Counted from the first letter of the stretch, positions 1 through 9,930 are shown. The stretch is DNA of 50,084 nucleotides from an uncultured Bacteroidales bacterium (GCA_902801485.1 CADCIP010000027.1:37285-87368); one strand, 5' to 3'. Made by a program: numbers and translations. Notes: generated from the sequence alone by a model not told the origin.

Positions 1-1548
1 CGCCTGAAAAACCTTGAGCCTGTGGCCATGCGCCTTGAGGTGAAGGCAGGCATACGCGACTGCACACTCATCAACGACTCTTATAACAGCGACCTGAACA
101 GCCTGGATATTGCCCTGCATTTTATGAACCGCCGACCCGAGCGTGAGGGTAAATCCAAGACCCTAATCCTGAGCGATATTCAGCAGACAGGTGTTCCGCC
201 CATGATGTTCTACACGCATCTGGCACAGATGATTGAGCAGCAAGGCGTAGAGCAACTGGTGGCAATAGGTCCCGTAATTTCTGCCCACGCTCATTGTTTC
301 GAGAATCTGCAGGCACGATGCAGTTTCTTCCCCAACACAGAGTCGTTCCTGCAGAGCCCGCTCTTTGGCTCTCTGCGCAACCAACTGATTCTGATAAAGG
401 GTGCCCGCTCTTTCTGCTTCGAGCAGATCTCGGATTTGTTGGAGCAGAAGGTGCACGAGACTATCTTGGAGGTGAACCTAAGTGCGATAGAGCAGAATCT
501 GAACTATTACCGTTCTTTCCTGAAGCCCGAGACCAAGATGGTCTGCATGGTTAAGGCCGATGGCTACGGAGCCGGTGCTATCGAAGTGGCAAAGATTTTG
601 CAGGATCACCGTGTGGATTATCTGGCTGTTGCCGTTGCCGATGAAGGTGTGGCACTTCGCAATGCTGGCATCACGGCAAATATAATAATCATGAACCCCG
701 AAATGAGTACTTTCCACACACTCTTCGAGTATAACCTGGAACCAGAGGTTTATAGCTTCCGTTTGCTGGATGCGCTGGTTCATGCTGCCAAGAAGGAGTG
801 TGTAACAAACTTCCCCATACATATTAAGCTGGATACCGGAATGCACCGCATGGGTTTCGACCCTCTGAAGGATATGCCTACGCTTGTAGAACGGCTGAAA
901 CAGCAGAACGCTGTTATCCCACGCTCTGTTTTTTCACATTTTGTAGGAAGCGACAATGACGATTTCGATAGTTTCTCTGCCCGGCAGTACGAACTTTTCC
1001 TGAAGGGCAGTCAGCAGTTGCAGGCTGCTTTCCATCACCAGATTCTGCGTCACATGTGCAACAGCGCCGGCATAGAGCATTTCCCGGAACGACAGATGGA
1101 GATGGTGCGCCTTGGGCTTGGCCTTTACGGTATAAACAGTCGCAACAACCAGCTTATAAATAATGTATGCACCCTACGCACTACCATCCTTCAGATTCAC
1201 GATGTGCCCGCAGGTGATAGTGTAGGGTATAGCCGGCGCACGTTTATGGAACGCGACAGTCGTATTGCCAGCATTCCCATCGGTTATGCCGATGGATTGG
1301 ACCGACTCTTGGGACGTGGCAACGGCTACTGTCTGGTAAACGGACAGAAAGCCCGCTATGTGGGAAACATCTGTATGGATGTCTGCATGATTGATGTAAC
1401 GGATATCCCCTGTCAGGAGGGCGATTCCGTGCTCATCTTCGGCGAAGAACTCTCCCCGTCCGTTCTGGCAGAGATTATTGATACCATTCCCTACGAGATA
1501 CTGACGGGCATCAGTAATAGGGTAAAGCGGGTATATTATCAGGAATAA
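1..1548 (+). CDS. murF-alr: Bifunctional MurF ligase / alanine racemase fusion, 5' end outside the window
   Basis: The frame is open from base 1, so the gene begins upstream. The first ~150 codons are the C-terminal part of MurF, which adds D-Ala-D-Ala to UDP-MurNAc-tripeptide (motif LINDSYNSDLNSL). From about base 469 (EVNLSAIEQN) a complete alanine racemase domain follows, which makes the D-Ala substrate. The PLP lysine lies in MVKADGYGAG (Lys codon 553-555), and VGYSRRT with IPIGYADGLDR marks the C-terminal catalytic region. Fusing the two steps in one cytoplasmic protein is typical of Bacteroidetes. The gene ends 25 bases before a terminator hairpin shared with the convergent gene. Confidence 0.95.
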   Translation, partial: RLKNLEPVAMRLEVKAGIRDCTLINDSYNSDLNSLDIALHFMNRRPEREGKSKTLILSDIQQTGVPPMMFYTHLAQMIEQQGVEQLVAIGPVISAHAHCFENLQARCSFFPNTESFLQSPLFGSLRNQLILIKGARSFCFEQISDLLEQKVHETILEVNLSAIEQNLNYYRSFLKPETKMVCMVKADGYGAGAIEVAKILQDHRVDYLAVAVADEGVALRNAGITANIIIMNPEMSTFHTLFEYNLEPEVYSFRLLDALVHAAKKECVTNFPIHIKLDTGMHRMGFDPLKDMPTLVERLKQQNAVIPRSVFSHFVGSDNDDFDSFSARQYELFLKGSQQLQAAFHHQILRHMCNSAGIEHFPERQMEMVRLGLGLYGINSRNNQLINNVCTLRTTILQIHDVPAGDSVGYSRRTFMERDSRIASIPIGYADGLDRLLGRGNGYCLVNGQKARYVGNICMDVCMIDVTDIPCQEGDSVLIFGEELSPSVLAEIIDTIPYEILTGISNRVKRVYYQE

Positions 1549-1572
1549 CAGTTGATTCTTAGCAGCTATATA

Positions 1573-1607
1573 AAAAGAAAGAGCACTCAGAATTCGAGTG
1601 CTCTTTT
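1573..1607. terminator. Bidirectional intrinsic terminator
   Basis: A perfect 8-bp stem GAGCACTC/GAGTGCTC with a 7-base loop is flanked by an A-run on the left and TTTTC on the right. It separates the convergent murF-alr and FAS1 genes and can work in both directions. Confidence 0.8.
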
Positions 1608-1616
1608 CTTGCTTTA

Positions 1617-3707
1617 TTACCAAATATCCTCTGGCGTATTCGGGTTGTCGTAAATTTCCTTGGGGCACCATTCTATGTAGTCAAGGAACAACTGCTTGTT
1701 AGGATTATCCTGCACACTCTTGAAACGCAGGTAGTAAACCCTATCCGAATCAATATGCGTGCGGAGCAGGATTCGGCGGGTGGTCTTAGCCAGCGAACGG
1801 CCCGTCTGGTTGCCGCCGGGGATTTCCGTAAAGTATTCGGGGCCTTTCATGAAACCATTGTTACGCATCTGCTTATCAACCTCAGCATTATAGTCGTCGT
1901 CTTCCTTGTCAGACTCCCATTTCAGCAGCGGATCGTTACCTCCCAATCCCATATTAACAGGAATGCCGGCAGGGTATAGAGCATCTTTGTTCTCACCGTA
2001 ATATACCTGGCAGATACCTCGCCATGGACTCTCGGTAGATACACCCATTCTTATCTCGTAGGTTCCGGAGATAGGTACAGGAGGCAAACGGAGCGTTACG
2101 TCATACGTACCTTCGCACAGCATTTCATCGGCCTGATAGTTGGGCCAGTCCTGATTGATACCGTTCAGCAGGTAGAAAATCATATCCTTCGTATTGACGT
2201 TGATGTCGTTAAAGTACTGGTAAACTTCGTCTGGCGGGAAAGAGTAGCGGTAGAAATAGCTCATGCAGCGCAAGTCGTTGGTTATCATCTCTGGAGCAAA
2301 TTCCCAGACGTCATAGCGCAAACGTGACCGCATCAGTTCCTTGCGTACATGGTTGTCATAAACAAGAACCTTGTCTATTGGGTAGATGATAGAGTTCATC
2401 AGCTTCACCATCTTAGAGTCAGCGTCGGTTCTAATGTATATACCTTCGTTCTCCATCGTGCAAGACAGCTCGTGGTAGGTTCCCCTGCGTCCATTGTCCA
2501 GTACGGGGAAACGGTTCAGGTAAACGCCTTTACTTTCTGCACTCTCCCATGTGCGGAGCAGACGACGTTTTCCCATTGTTACATAATGGTTCCATACGGG
2601 AATGGTAGGAGCCTTGTTACGGCCCTTGGGGTTATAGCCTTTCTCGTTGTAATGCAGTACCAGCTTATCCACCGGCAGTCGGCAGGGAAGCAAGTGATAG
2701 GTTACAAACTGGTTAAGCAGATTGTTCTCGTTCTCGTAATCCTCGTCGTTTATGGCATCGGGATAGAAACCTTGTGCAGCCACCCATTCCCTAACATCGT
2801 TGACGGTAATCTCCATCAAATCCTTCTTCAGGGTCTTAGTCCAGAAATCATCTGTTTCTGCAAACAGGGTAAAGCCGTATTTGCGGTATGGCTGTGGTGG
2901 AACATTAACACTTAGGTTTGGCCACCAGCTGTCTGTAATGGCGCCTATCTTCACCAGTTTCTCATACTCATAGTCCTTGACGGCCGACAGGGTGTCTGTA
3001 AGTCCGCAAGCCTCTACCAGTTTCGCCGTGATGAAATATCCGCAATCGGGCAGAGTAGCATAGAGGTGCAAAGTGCTGCCAAGCGTTTCGCTCGTGGGGT
3101 TGATGGCATAACCCACTTCGTGGATAAAGCCGTTCAGACATTCTATATCTCTGTTTCTGACGGAAACGGGACATTTGCCGTCAATCCAACATGAATCAGG
3201 GTCGTTCTTTGCATAGATAATACTGATTTTGCAATCCGCCATGGTGTTCAGCGAGAACTCCTCGTTGTTGTCGGGGAATTCGCTAACGGTAAACATTTTG
3301 CGGTCGGCATCCTTACCGTCTATCAGGCTGTTCATGACAATCACATATCGGATAGAGTCACGAAGCCGTTCATTGGGAAATGCATCCCAAGTGGGTTCTG
3401 GAATAACACCTTTGATGCAAAGGGTGTCCAGATAAAGCTGGATGGCATTGTTGGTCGGAGCAAAACAAGTATAGGCACCATAGGCTGTTAATAACTGATA
3501 GACAGAGGTTTCTGAAACTTCACTTACCTTCTGTTCTTTGCACAAGCGAACATACTCACTGAATTGACTATGATCAGTGAGGTAGCTTCCAATGGTACGC
3601 TCCTTAAACACATAGCGGGCCGAGGTGTCAATCTCCTCGCTGCAGCTGATGGCTAAAACAGCTACCAATAATGGAATGGAAATTAGGTTAAAAACTTTGA
3701 ACTTCAT
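1617..3707 (-). CDS. FAS1 (fasciclin) domain lipoprotein
   Basis: 696 residues. The N-terminus is a lipoprotein signal: a hydrophobic stretch ends in LAISC, so Cys22 should be lipidated and the protein tethered to a membrane surface. Residues ~38-200 form a first fasciclin-like domain (TIGSYLTDHSQFSEYVRLC, then CFAPTNNAIQLYLD). A second, more divergent one follows at ~205-450. The last ~250 residues are unassigned and may be a sugar-binding sandwich. FAS1 lipoproteins in Bacteroidales often sit beside surface polysaccharide or adhesion genes; no SusC/D pair is seen here. It lies 53 bases downstream of the CotH gene on the same strand and has a possible promoter of its own. Function beyond surface attachment is unknown. 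Confidence 0.8.
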   Translation of the reverse strand: MKFKVFNLISIPLLVAVLAISCSEEIDTSARYVFKERTIGSYLTDHSQFSEYVRLCKEQKVSEVSETSVYQLLTAYGAYTCFAPTNNAIQLYLDTLCIKGVIPEPTWDAFPNERLRDSIRYVIVMNSLIDGKDADRKMFTVSEFPDNNEEFSLNTMADCKISIIYAKNDPDSCWIDGKCPVSVRNRDIECLNGFIHEVGYAINPTSETLGSTLHLYATLPDCGYFITAKLVEACGLTDTLSAVKDYEYEKLVKIGAITDSWWPNLSVNVPPQPYRKYGFTLFAETDDFWTKTLKKDLMEITVNDVREWVAAQGFYPDAINDEDYENENNLLNQFVTYHLLPCRLPVDKLVLHYNEKGYNPKGRNKAPTIPVWNHYVTMGKRRLLRTWESAESKGVYLNRFPVLDNGRRGTYHELSCTMENEGIYIRTDADSKMVKLMNSIIYPIDKVLVYDNHVRKELMRSRLRYDVWEFAPEMITNDLRCMSYFYRYSFPPDEVYQYFNDINVNTKDMIFYLLNGINQDWPNYQADEMLCEGTYDVTLRLPPVPISGTYEIRMGVSTESPWRGICQVYYGENKDALYPAGIPVNMGLGGNDPLLKWESDKEDDDYNAEVDKQMRNNGFMKGPEYFTEIPGGNQTGRSLAKTTRRILLRTHIDSDRVYYLRFKSVQDNPNKQLFLDYIEWCPKEIYDNPNTPEDIW

Positions 3708-3731
3708 TATATAATGTTGTTAATTCTGCTG

Positions 3732-3739
3732 CAAAAATA
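3732..3739 (-). promoter_or_regulatory. Possible -7 box for the FAS1 gene
   Basis: TATTTTTG on the minus strand fits the Bacteroidetes -7 consensus TAnnTTTG, about 25 bases before the FAS1 start codon. I see no clear -33 TTTG at the expected distance. Confidence 0.35.
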
Positions 3740-3760
3740 CACATTTTTTTAATTAATGTT

Positions 3761-6700
3761 CTACTTTTGGGCGATTTTCTTTAAAGTAATGGAACCATTT
3801 CTGAATATTTGCTTACAAATGCATATCCCTTTGGTTGGACTGGATAACTTCTGACCATCCAAATTATAATATTCTGTACTGATCAGTTGGTCTGTTATGT
3901 CGGGTGTCAGCTGCTGTACTTTATCTATGATTTCCTGCTCTTGCTGATTCCGATTACCTGTTCCGTCTTCGTAAAGTTCTTCGATGATAAAATCGTAGGT
4001 GCTTAGCACATTGCTTTTACCGATAGTAGGGATATTCATAACGAATGTTCTGTTGCCTCCGTCGGGGTAACGGCCAAAGGATTGCTTGTCACTCTGGGCA
4101 TTATAGCACAAGGCATCCGCCCAACTTCCGCCCTCGGCCTGAATGATAACCACACCACCATCTGTGTTTTCCAGCTTGAAGGGTGCATGCAGCTGACTTC
4201 CCTGTTCCCGTTTGGATGCCCATATAATCAGCGTTCCGTGTGCCGGTACAATAGTGGAAAGACCGTTTCCGCCTGTAATCTGGTACTTGGCCGGATTGTC
4301 GGCATCGTCGCTCAGATACATTCCTGCAATATCAATATCCTGATGGGTTGTGTTGTAAAGCTCTATCCAGTCGTCTTTCTTTGCATATTCATTTATGTAG
4401 ATGCTATTGTTGGTACTCACCTCGTTGATGCGGATAGGTGATGCTCCTGCTGCGGCATAACTAACGGGGTTACTTATGGGTTCGAACAGCGCTGTATAGG
4501 AATCGTCTGTATCTTCCGTAAGTGTCAGTTGGTTGGTTCTGATGCAAGTTGTCCCGTTCACCCATCCGGTGAATCTGTATCCTGCCGGTGCTGTTGCAGT
4601 GAGTGTCACAGGAGCAAAGAGTGTTCCGTCGAAGGCATTTCCAGGAACAGGCAGGTTGTCCAGCATGAGAGAGGCCTGCGGGATGTTGGCTTTGAAACTC
4701 ACCTTCATGCCGGTTCCCAGGTGATAGCTATTGCGGAGGGCATTGATACGCGACTGTCTGCTGGAGCTGCTGGTCATGTTACCTATTTGTTCATTATATG
4801 AGGTCCAAGGCTGTTTGCCCTCAAGAGCCAGGGCCGGCTCCACCAACTGGCAGATGCTGTCGCCAATGCTGTAACATCTGTCTGGAGTGAATACGCTGCC
4901 TTCCAACAGGCAGTATGCGTTTACGAACTGACGCTGGAACTGCGGGTTCTGCTTCATGCCGTTGTATATCTGCAGCAGTTCATTGCCGTTATTGTTGTTG
5001 ATGAGGCTCACGCCGTTGTTGTTGCTCCAGCCCCAATCCTGATCGTGCAACACAAGGTGGAACTTGCCGTCGGGCAGACTGCGATAGCCCTTTACGTTGT
5101 TGTTGTTGCATATCCAGTCGGAACAGCCGATGTACGATATGGCGGCAAAGAAGTTTATCACCTCGTCCATATCCACTTTCTGCCTGATTTCATTATAGAC
5201 CTCATCGTCAGCCGCTCTCTTGCTCAGACTAAGCCACTCGCTGAAGGCATCTTTCGTTCCTGCCTTCTGGAAATAGCCGTTACTGTACTCAAAGGCATCC
5301 ATCTCATCATCGTCGTAGCCATAGTTGGCTGCGCCGTTGTAGCGGTTGTTTGGCTCTCTGAGGTTCAGCTGGGCAATGTACTCTCCGTTGAAGAATACGT
5401 GTACGGGCTGATAATCCTGCGCATCGATGTAGAATCCGTTGCTGATGAGCACCTGCTGCGTGATGGCGTCTCTCACCCTGCCGTGAGCGTGCGAGTTGTT
5501 GTCGTTTCCTCCGTTTCGGATTTGCAGCTGCTTATATTTATTATAAGGTTTGTAACGGAAGAACGGATAGTCGAAGCTGGTGGTACCTTCGTACAGTCTG
5601 CTGGCTTTCAGCTTGAACGAAGAGGGAGCATAATGGCGGCTCCATCCGCCGCTGATGATAAACTCAGCTTCCTGGTTGATAACCATCTTTCCTTCCGGCG
5701 TAATGTATTCAAAGTTCACAGGGCGTTCCCAGTCCATGTTGATGTTCGACTTTCCGTGATTCCTTCCGCTCACGCCGTTGGTACCGTCAACGTAAACGCC
5801 AATCATGTCATCGTACAGATTATCCGGATCGGTGGTGATAGCCAGCACGGGCAGATAGTAATCCTGGTCTTTATAGATATAGGAACGGGTGATAACCTGA
5901 CTGGGCAGATAGCCCTTCTGGAAGAGTCTGAGCCTAAGGCTGGTGGTCTCGGCTATGTGGAAGATGCCGTCTTTGCTTACCAACCCGTTCCGGAGGGTTG
6001 GTGTGGTGCCGTCTGTTGTATATCGGAGCGTTGCACCGGCAGGAACGGTCACTCTGACGTCAAACGGACTGGTGAACAGATGCGAATCGGTATCCGCCTC
6101 GGGAGCATTCATGCGGAACTCCGCAAACGTTTCGGCATTGTTCACTTCCTCTGGTGTGGGGTCGCCGTTATATCCCCATTCGTCGGAAGTCAGATTCATC
6201 CTTGCCCACGAGCAGCGGGCAATAGCCGTCGGATAGTCTATGGTAAGGAAAGGCTTCCGTCCGTCTTCGCTCAGGAAGATCCGGCCGCCTTCGGTGTTCA
6301 GCTTAAACGGAACCTGCCTGGTTGCCTGGTCCCCGAATACACCGTCTGCTGCATTGTGGTCAAAGAAGATACATTTGTAACCGTTGGGTTCTATTATGCC
6401 CAAATCGGGCAGCATGAACTTCTTCAGGTCGTTGGCATCGTCGCTGATGTAGAGGTAGCGCAGGGATATGCGCTTGTCCGACTTGTTGTAAAGTTCCACC
6501 CATCCGCCGTAGTTCCACGAATAGTCGATGGTCTGGTCTATGTTGGCCGCATTTACTTCTGTCGCTATCAGCGAAGCAGGGATATCCGCCTCGATGTCTC
6601 CTTCGTCGTAGGCATCTTCCACGATGCTCATACCCACATCATAGAAGTGGCCTCCCCAGTTTTGCTGAATGTAGGTGGCTATTGCATTTCTGCCCACTTT

Positions 6701-7666
6701 CAGGTAGCGTGCCGGAATCTCTATCGTTATGGGGTTCTTGCCGTCGGTCCAGTTCGTCTGACTGTCTATCAGGTGGCCGTTTACATAGATAGAGTAGGCA
6801 TCGTCATGACACACATTAATATAATAGGCTGTGGTGTTTTTTACCTCATCCAGTTCAAAGTCACGCCTGATCCAGTAGTTGGTGTTGTCGCCTCCCTGCC
6901 AGATGGTTTTCACCTCTTTCATATAACCTCTGCTGCCGATAGGCATTCCGGCTTCTGTCCACATGCTGTCGTCAAAGTCGGCATCCGTCCAGCTGAGCGT
7001 CTCTACGCGTCCGTCAATCTTCATATCCTTAATGCGCGTCCACGTATCCTCGTCGCGGTAGTAGCAATAGTTATAGTAGGATGTTCCCACCCATATTTCC
7101 TGTTGCTCAGTCACATCGAAAAGATGGATGCCAGAGAGTTGTATCTTGGTATTATCCTCTTCTGTGGTTATGCTCATTGCCAGTTTCATGTCCTGGATAT
7201 CTATACCTTTCAACCCGTTGCGAGTAAGTTTAAGGCTCTTACCGGCCTCAAGGTTAAGAGACATAGAAAAGAACTCGTTGTTGTCATTCTCGTTTTCCGA
7301 AAGCTGTAGCAACACCGATGTCTGCTTGTCTGCTTGCAGCACAGCCTGAAACTTGTAGGTGTGATCTTCTTGTATGGTGATAGGCGTCTTAAACTGCACC
7401 CTACCGTTGCGAGGGGTAGATACGGTGGTAGGCATACTTATGGTGTAAACATCATTCTCCTGAGCTTCGTACAGCTTGCTCCAACCGTGAATGTCGCTCT
7501 CTACATTGGTGTAGTTTCCTGCGTACCCGCCTTCCGAGTTAAAGAGCAGCCTTGCCGTCCATGTCTGCTGGTATCCCATGGGCAGGTTGCCTTTTTGGGT
7601 AATAGGGTCAGCGTTTACGGTAGAAGCCATAAACAGAGGTAAAAGCAAAAGAGGAAAAATTTTCAT
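3761..7666 (-). CDS. Secreted multidomain CotH-kinase / lamin-tail protein
   Basis: 1301 residues with a cleavable signal peptide (ends near STVNAD). Domains in order: a carbohydrate-binding-like sandwich with a YYNYCYYRDED..W region (~190-350); a lamin-tail domain (~370-470, WVELYNKSDKRISL); a chitobiase-C-like fold (RYTTDGTTPTLRNG, ~550); a CotH kinase-like domain (~610-900, with HDQDWGWSN near its end); an InlB-like repeat (PAGYRFTGWVNG); a second lamin-tail domain (DDWIELYNTTHQDIDI); and a short C-terminal tail YNLDGQKLSSPTKGI. That tail is common on exported Bacteroidales proteins and may be a sorting signal. CotH homologues phosphorylate spore-coat proteins in Bacillus; the substrate here is unknown. 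It may be co-transcribed with the FAS1 gene. Confidence 0.85.
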   Translation of the reverse strand: MKIFPLLLLPLFMASTVNADPITQKGNLPMGYQQTWTARLLFNSEGGYAGNYTNVESDIHGWSKLYEAQENDVYTISMPTTVSTPRNGRVQFKTPITIQEDHTYKFQAVLQADKQTSVLLQLSENENDNNEFFSMSLNLEAGKSLKLTRNGLKGIDIQDMKLAMSITTEEDNTKIQLSGIHLFDVTEQQEIWVGTSYYNYCYYRDEDTWTRIKDMKIDGRVETLSWTDADFDDSMWTEAGMPIGSRGYMKEVKTIWQGGDNTNYWIRRDFELDEVKNTTAYYINVCHDDAYSIYVNGHLIDSQTNWTDGKNPITIEIPARYLKVGRNAIATYIQQNWGGHFYDVGMSIVEDAYDEGDIEADIPASLIATEVNAANIDQTIDYSWNYGGWVELYNKSDKRISLRYLYISDDANDLKKFMLPDLGIIEPNGYKCIFFDHNAADGVFGDQATRQVPFKLNTEGGRIFLSEDGRKPFLTIDYPTAIARCSWARMNLTSDEWGYNGDPTPEEVNNAETFAEFRMNAPEADTDSHLFTSPFDVRVTVPAGATLRYTTDGTTPTLRNGLVSKDGIFHIAETTSLRLRLFQKGYLPSQVITRSYIYKDQDYYLPVLAITTDPDNLYDDMIGVYVDGTNGVSGRNHGKSNINMDWERPVNFEYITPEGKMVINQEAEFIISGGWSRHYAPSSFKLKASRLYEGTTSFDYPFFRYKPYNKYKQLQIRNGGNDNNSHAHGRVRDAITQQVLISNGFYIDAQDYQPVHVFFNGEYIAQLNLREPNNRYNGAANYGYDDDEMDAFEYSNGYFQKAGTKDAFSEWLSLSKRAADDEVYNEIRQKVDMDEVINFFAAISYIGCSDWICNNNNVKGYRSLPDGKFHLVLHDQDWGWSNNNGVSLINNNNGNELLQIYNGMKQNPQFQRQFVNAYCLLEGSVFTPDRCYSIGDSICQLVEPALALEGKQPWTSYNEQIGNMTSSSSRQSRINALRNSYHLGTGMKVSFKANIPQASLMLDNLPVPGNAFDGTLFAPVTLTATAPAGYRFTGWVNGTTCIRTNQLTLTEDTDDSYTALFEPISNPVSYAAAGASPIRINEVSTNNSIYINEYAKKDDWIELYNTTHQDIDIAGMYLSDDADNPAKYQITGGNGLSTIVPAHGTLIIWASKREQGSQLHAPFKLENTDGGVVIIQAEGGSWADALCYNAQSDKQSFGRYPDGGNRTFVMNIPTIGKSNVLSTYDFIIEELYEDGTGNRNQQEQEIIDKVQQLTPDITDQLISTEYYNLDGQKLSSPTKGICICKQIFRNGSITLKKIAQK

Positions 7667-7747
7667 TATTCGTGGATGTTAAAAAGCAATGTGTGGCAAA
7701 ATTACAAAAAAGTAAAGAATGAAGAGCGAAGAATGAAGATTTATTTT

Positions 7748-7755
7748 TATCTTTG
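7748..7755 (+). promoter_or_regulatory. -7 box of the GH97 gene
   Basis: TATCTTTG, a perfect match to TAnnTTTG, lies 30 bases before the GH97 start codon in the divergent gap with the CotH gene. The -33 box is not clear because the upstream bases are a GAAGAATGAAG-type repeat. Confidence 0.5.
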
Positions 7756-7785
7756 TTGCCCAAATGACTTTAAAATAGAAACGTA

Positions 7786-9816
7786 ATGAAGAAACACTTG
7801 TTTTTATCGGCTCTTCTTCTGCTGCCCCTCGGTATGACGGCAAAAGATGTGAAAATCGCTTCGCCCAACGGCAAGCTCGAAGTAACTGTCAAGGACAATG
7901 GCGGCCTCGCCACGTACAGCGTAACCCTGAACGGACAGCCTGTCCTGTTGCCTTCCAGGTTAGGTTTCAAGGCCGATTTTGCCGACTTCACGCATGGCCT
8001 TGCCATCACAGAGGACCATCCGGGTTCCTGTAATGGCGATTACCGTATGTGGCAGGTAAAGCAGTCAAATATCAGTTTCAAGGCTAATACGCTCGATGTT
8101 ACCTTCGAGAATGCACAGAAGTTGCAGATGACGGTCGAGCTTGTTGTGAAGGACAACGATATTGCATTCCGTTACACCATTCCGCGTCCTAAGAAAGACA
8201 ACCCCAAGTGTGCCGTCATTACAGAAGAGGTAACTTCTTTCTGTCCGACCGAAGGCACCACCACCTTCCTCTGTCCCCAGATTGATGCCATGAAAGGGTG
8301 GGAGCGTACCAAGCCCAGCTACGAGGAAGGCTATCGTGCGGATGCACCCATGAATACCCGTTCGACTTTCGGTCAGGGCTACACCTTCCCCTGCCTCTTC
8401 CATCTTCCTGCAGCCCCTCAACCCTCTTATATCTCCTCCTCCTCGGGGGAGGTTGGGAGGGGGCTTCAACTCTCAACCGACGGTTGGATGCTGATTAGCG
8501 AGACAGGCGTTGACGGTCAATATTGCGGTTCTCACCTTTCCGATTACCATTCGGGAGCAGGCTACACCATAGCCTATCCGCAGGCAGGCGAGAACAACGG
8601 CTTCGGCTCAACAGGGGCGCAGATAGCCCTTCCCGGTGCTACTCCCTGGCGAACCATTACGGTAGGAGAGACATTGAAACCTATCGTAGAGACTACCATC
8701 CCCTACGATGTGGTAGGACCGCGATATCCTCTAAACTCTACACTCTCCACTCTCCACTCATCCGCAAGGTACACCTGGAGCTGGCTCATCTGGCAGGATA
8801 ACAGCATTAATTATGACGATCAGGTGAAGTTCATCGACCTCGCCGCTGCTATGGGCTACGAGTTCTGTCTGGTGGATAACTGGTGGGACGAGCGTATAGG
8901 TCGTGAACGCATAGAGGAGCTTTCTAAGTATGCCCGGCAGAAGGGCGTTTCGCTGATGCTGTGGTACAACTCGAACGGAGCCTGGAACGATGCGCCGCAG
9001 ACACCACGCAACATCATGAATAACAGCATCGCCCGCGACCGCGAGATGGCCTGGCTGCAGCGCATAGGCGTGAAGGGCATCAAGGTGGATTTCTTTGCCG
9101 GCGACAAGCAGGAAACGATGAAGCTTTACGAGGATATCCTCTTCGATGCCAACCGCTACGGCATCCAGTGTATCTTCCACGGCTGTACCATTCCCCGCGG
9201 CTGGGAACGTATGTACCCCAACTATATCGCCAGCGAGGCTGTCTTGGCTAGCGAGAATGTCTTCTTCGGCGAGAATGCCGCCATTCAGGAGCCTTTCGAT
9301 CTGACCCTGCATCCCTTCTGCCGTAATGCCGTAGGTACCATGGACTGGGGTGGGGTAATCATGAACAAGTACCTCTCGAAGGACAATAAGGACCGCCATT
9401 CGCGCAAGACAACCGATGTGTTCGAGATTGCAACTGCCTTTACCAATCAGACTGCCGTTCAGTGTATTGCCATCCAGCCCAACAACTTGCAGGAACTTCC
9501 CCAGCATGAGTTGGATTTCCTGAAGACCATTCCCACCACTTGGGACGAAACACGTTTCATCGACGGCTATCCCGGCAAGTTTGTCGTGCTGGCTCGCCGT
9601 CATGCCGACCGCTGGTATATCGCAGCCCTGAATGCCAAGAAGGAGCCGCTTAGCCTGACGCTTAACCTCAGCGAGTTTGGTGTAAAGAACCTCCTTGCGG
9701 ATCAGGCTGACAAGAAAGGCAACATAACAGGTTCGGCCGTCCTGCCCATAAAGGCAGATAAAAAGGGAAACGTAAAGCTGACTGTCCAGCCCAATGGCGG
9801 TGCAGTGATTTATTAA
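7786..9816 (+). CDS. Glycoside hydrolase family 97 enzyme, secreted (probable retaining alpha-galactosidase type)
   Basis: 676 residues, signal peptide MKKHLFLSALLLLPLGMTAK. The N-terminal beta-sandwich of GH97 starts IASPNGKLEVTVKDN; the TIM barrel begins near TWSWLIWQDNSINYDDQ. GKVDFF-type motif GIKVDFF places an Asp at residue 435 where retaining GH97 enzymes have their nucleophile, and IASEAV gives Glu484 as a candidate acid/base. Inverting SusB-type enzymes lack this Asp, so alpha-galactosidase-like activity is more likely than alpha-glucosidase; this is inferred from motifs only. The gene carries two low-complexity inserts derived from intergenic-type repeats (8410-8480 and 8729-8767), both in frame. 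It is followed by a GH78-type gene on the same strand. Confidence 0.9.
   Translation: MKKHLFLSALLLLPLGMTAKDVKIASPNGKLEVTVKDNGGLATYSVTLNGQPVLLPSRLGFKADFADFTHGLAITEDHPGSCNGDYRMWQVKQSNISFKANTLDVTFENAQKLQMTVELVVKDNDIAFRYTIPRPKKDNPKCAVITEEVTSFCPTEGTTTFLCPQIDAMKGWERTKPSYEEGYRADAPMNTRSTFGQGYTFPCLFHLPAAPQPSYISSSSGEVGRGLQLSTDGWMLISETGVDGQYCGSHLSDYHSGAGYTIAYPQAGENNGFGSTGAQIALPGATPWRTITVGETLKPIVETTIPYDVVGPRYPLNSTLSTLHSSARYTWSWLIWQDNSINYDDQVKFIDLAAAMGYEFCLVDNWWDERIGRERIEELSKYARQKGVSLMLWYNSNGAWNDAPQTPRNIMNNSIARDREMAWLQRIGVKGIKVDFFAGDKQETMKLYEDILFDANRYGIQCIFHGCTIPRGWERMYPNYIASEAVLASENVFFGENAAIQEPFDLTLHPFCRNAVGTMDWGGVIMNKYLSKDNKDRHSRKTTDVFEIATAFTNQTAVQCIAIQPNNLQELPQHELDFLKTIPTTWDETRFIDGYPGKFVVLARRHADRWYIAALNAKKEPLSLTLNLSEFGVKNLLADQADKKGNITGSAVLPIKADKKGNVKLTVQPNGGAVIY
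8410..8480. repeat. G/C-rich palindromic repeat inserted in frame in the GH97 gene
   Basis: The stretch CTCCTCCTCCTCGGGGGAGG followed by TTGGGAGGGGG resembles the CTCCCTCTCCTCGGAGAGGG elements found between genes here. It encodes a Ser/Gly-rich stretch (YISSSSGEVGRGLQ) between HLP and DGWMLISETG, a point where GH97 proteins normally have a short turn. Confidence 0.7.
8729..8767. repeat. Seven-base-type repeat inserted in frame in the GH97 gene
   Basis: CTCTAAACTCTACACTCTCC followed by ACTCTCCACTC repeats with a period near seven, and matches the TTTAGAG/TTGAGAG arrays seen between genes (reverse complement). It encodes YPLNSTLSTLHSS just before the barrel strand RYTWSWLIWQD. Confidence 0.65.
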
Positions 9817-9930
9817 CGAAAGACGAAAGACGAAAGACGAAAGACGAAAGACCGAAGGTCAAAAACTAAAACGCCAATCCCTAATCTTGGCTCCCTCTCC
9901 TCGGAGAGGGCGGGGGGAGAGGCTGAAACC
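9817..9930. repeat. CGAAAGA heptamer array followed by a G/C-rich palindrome
   Basis: Directly after the GH97 stop codon, CGAAAGA is repeated about five times (9817-9852). At 9889-9930 follows CTCCCTCTCCTCGGAGAGGG with a CGGGGGGAGAGG tail, the standard palindromic element of this window. Together they fill the gap to the GH78 gene. Confidence 0.85.

Noticed and set aside
5045-7309. 754-residue plus-strand open frame
   Set aside because: It is the antisense of the CotH gene, has no family motif and no promoter or ribosome site.
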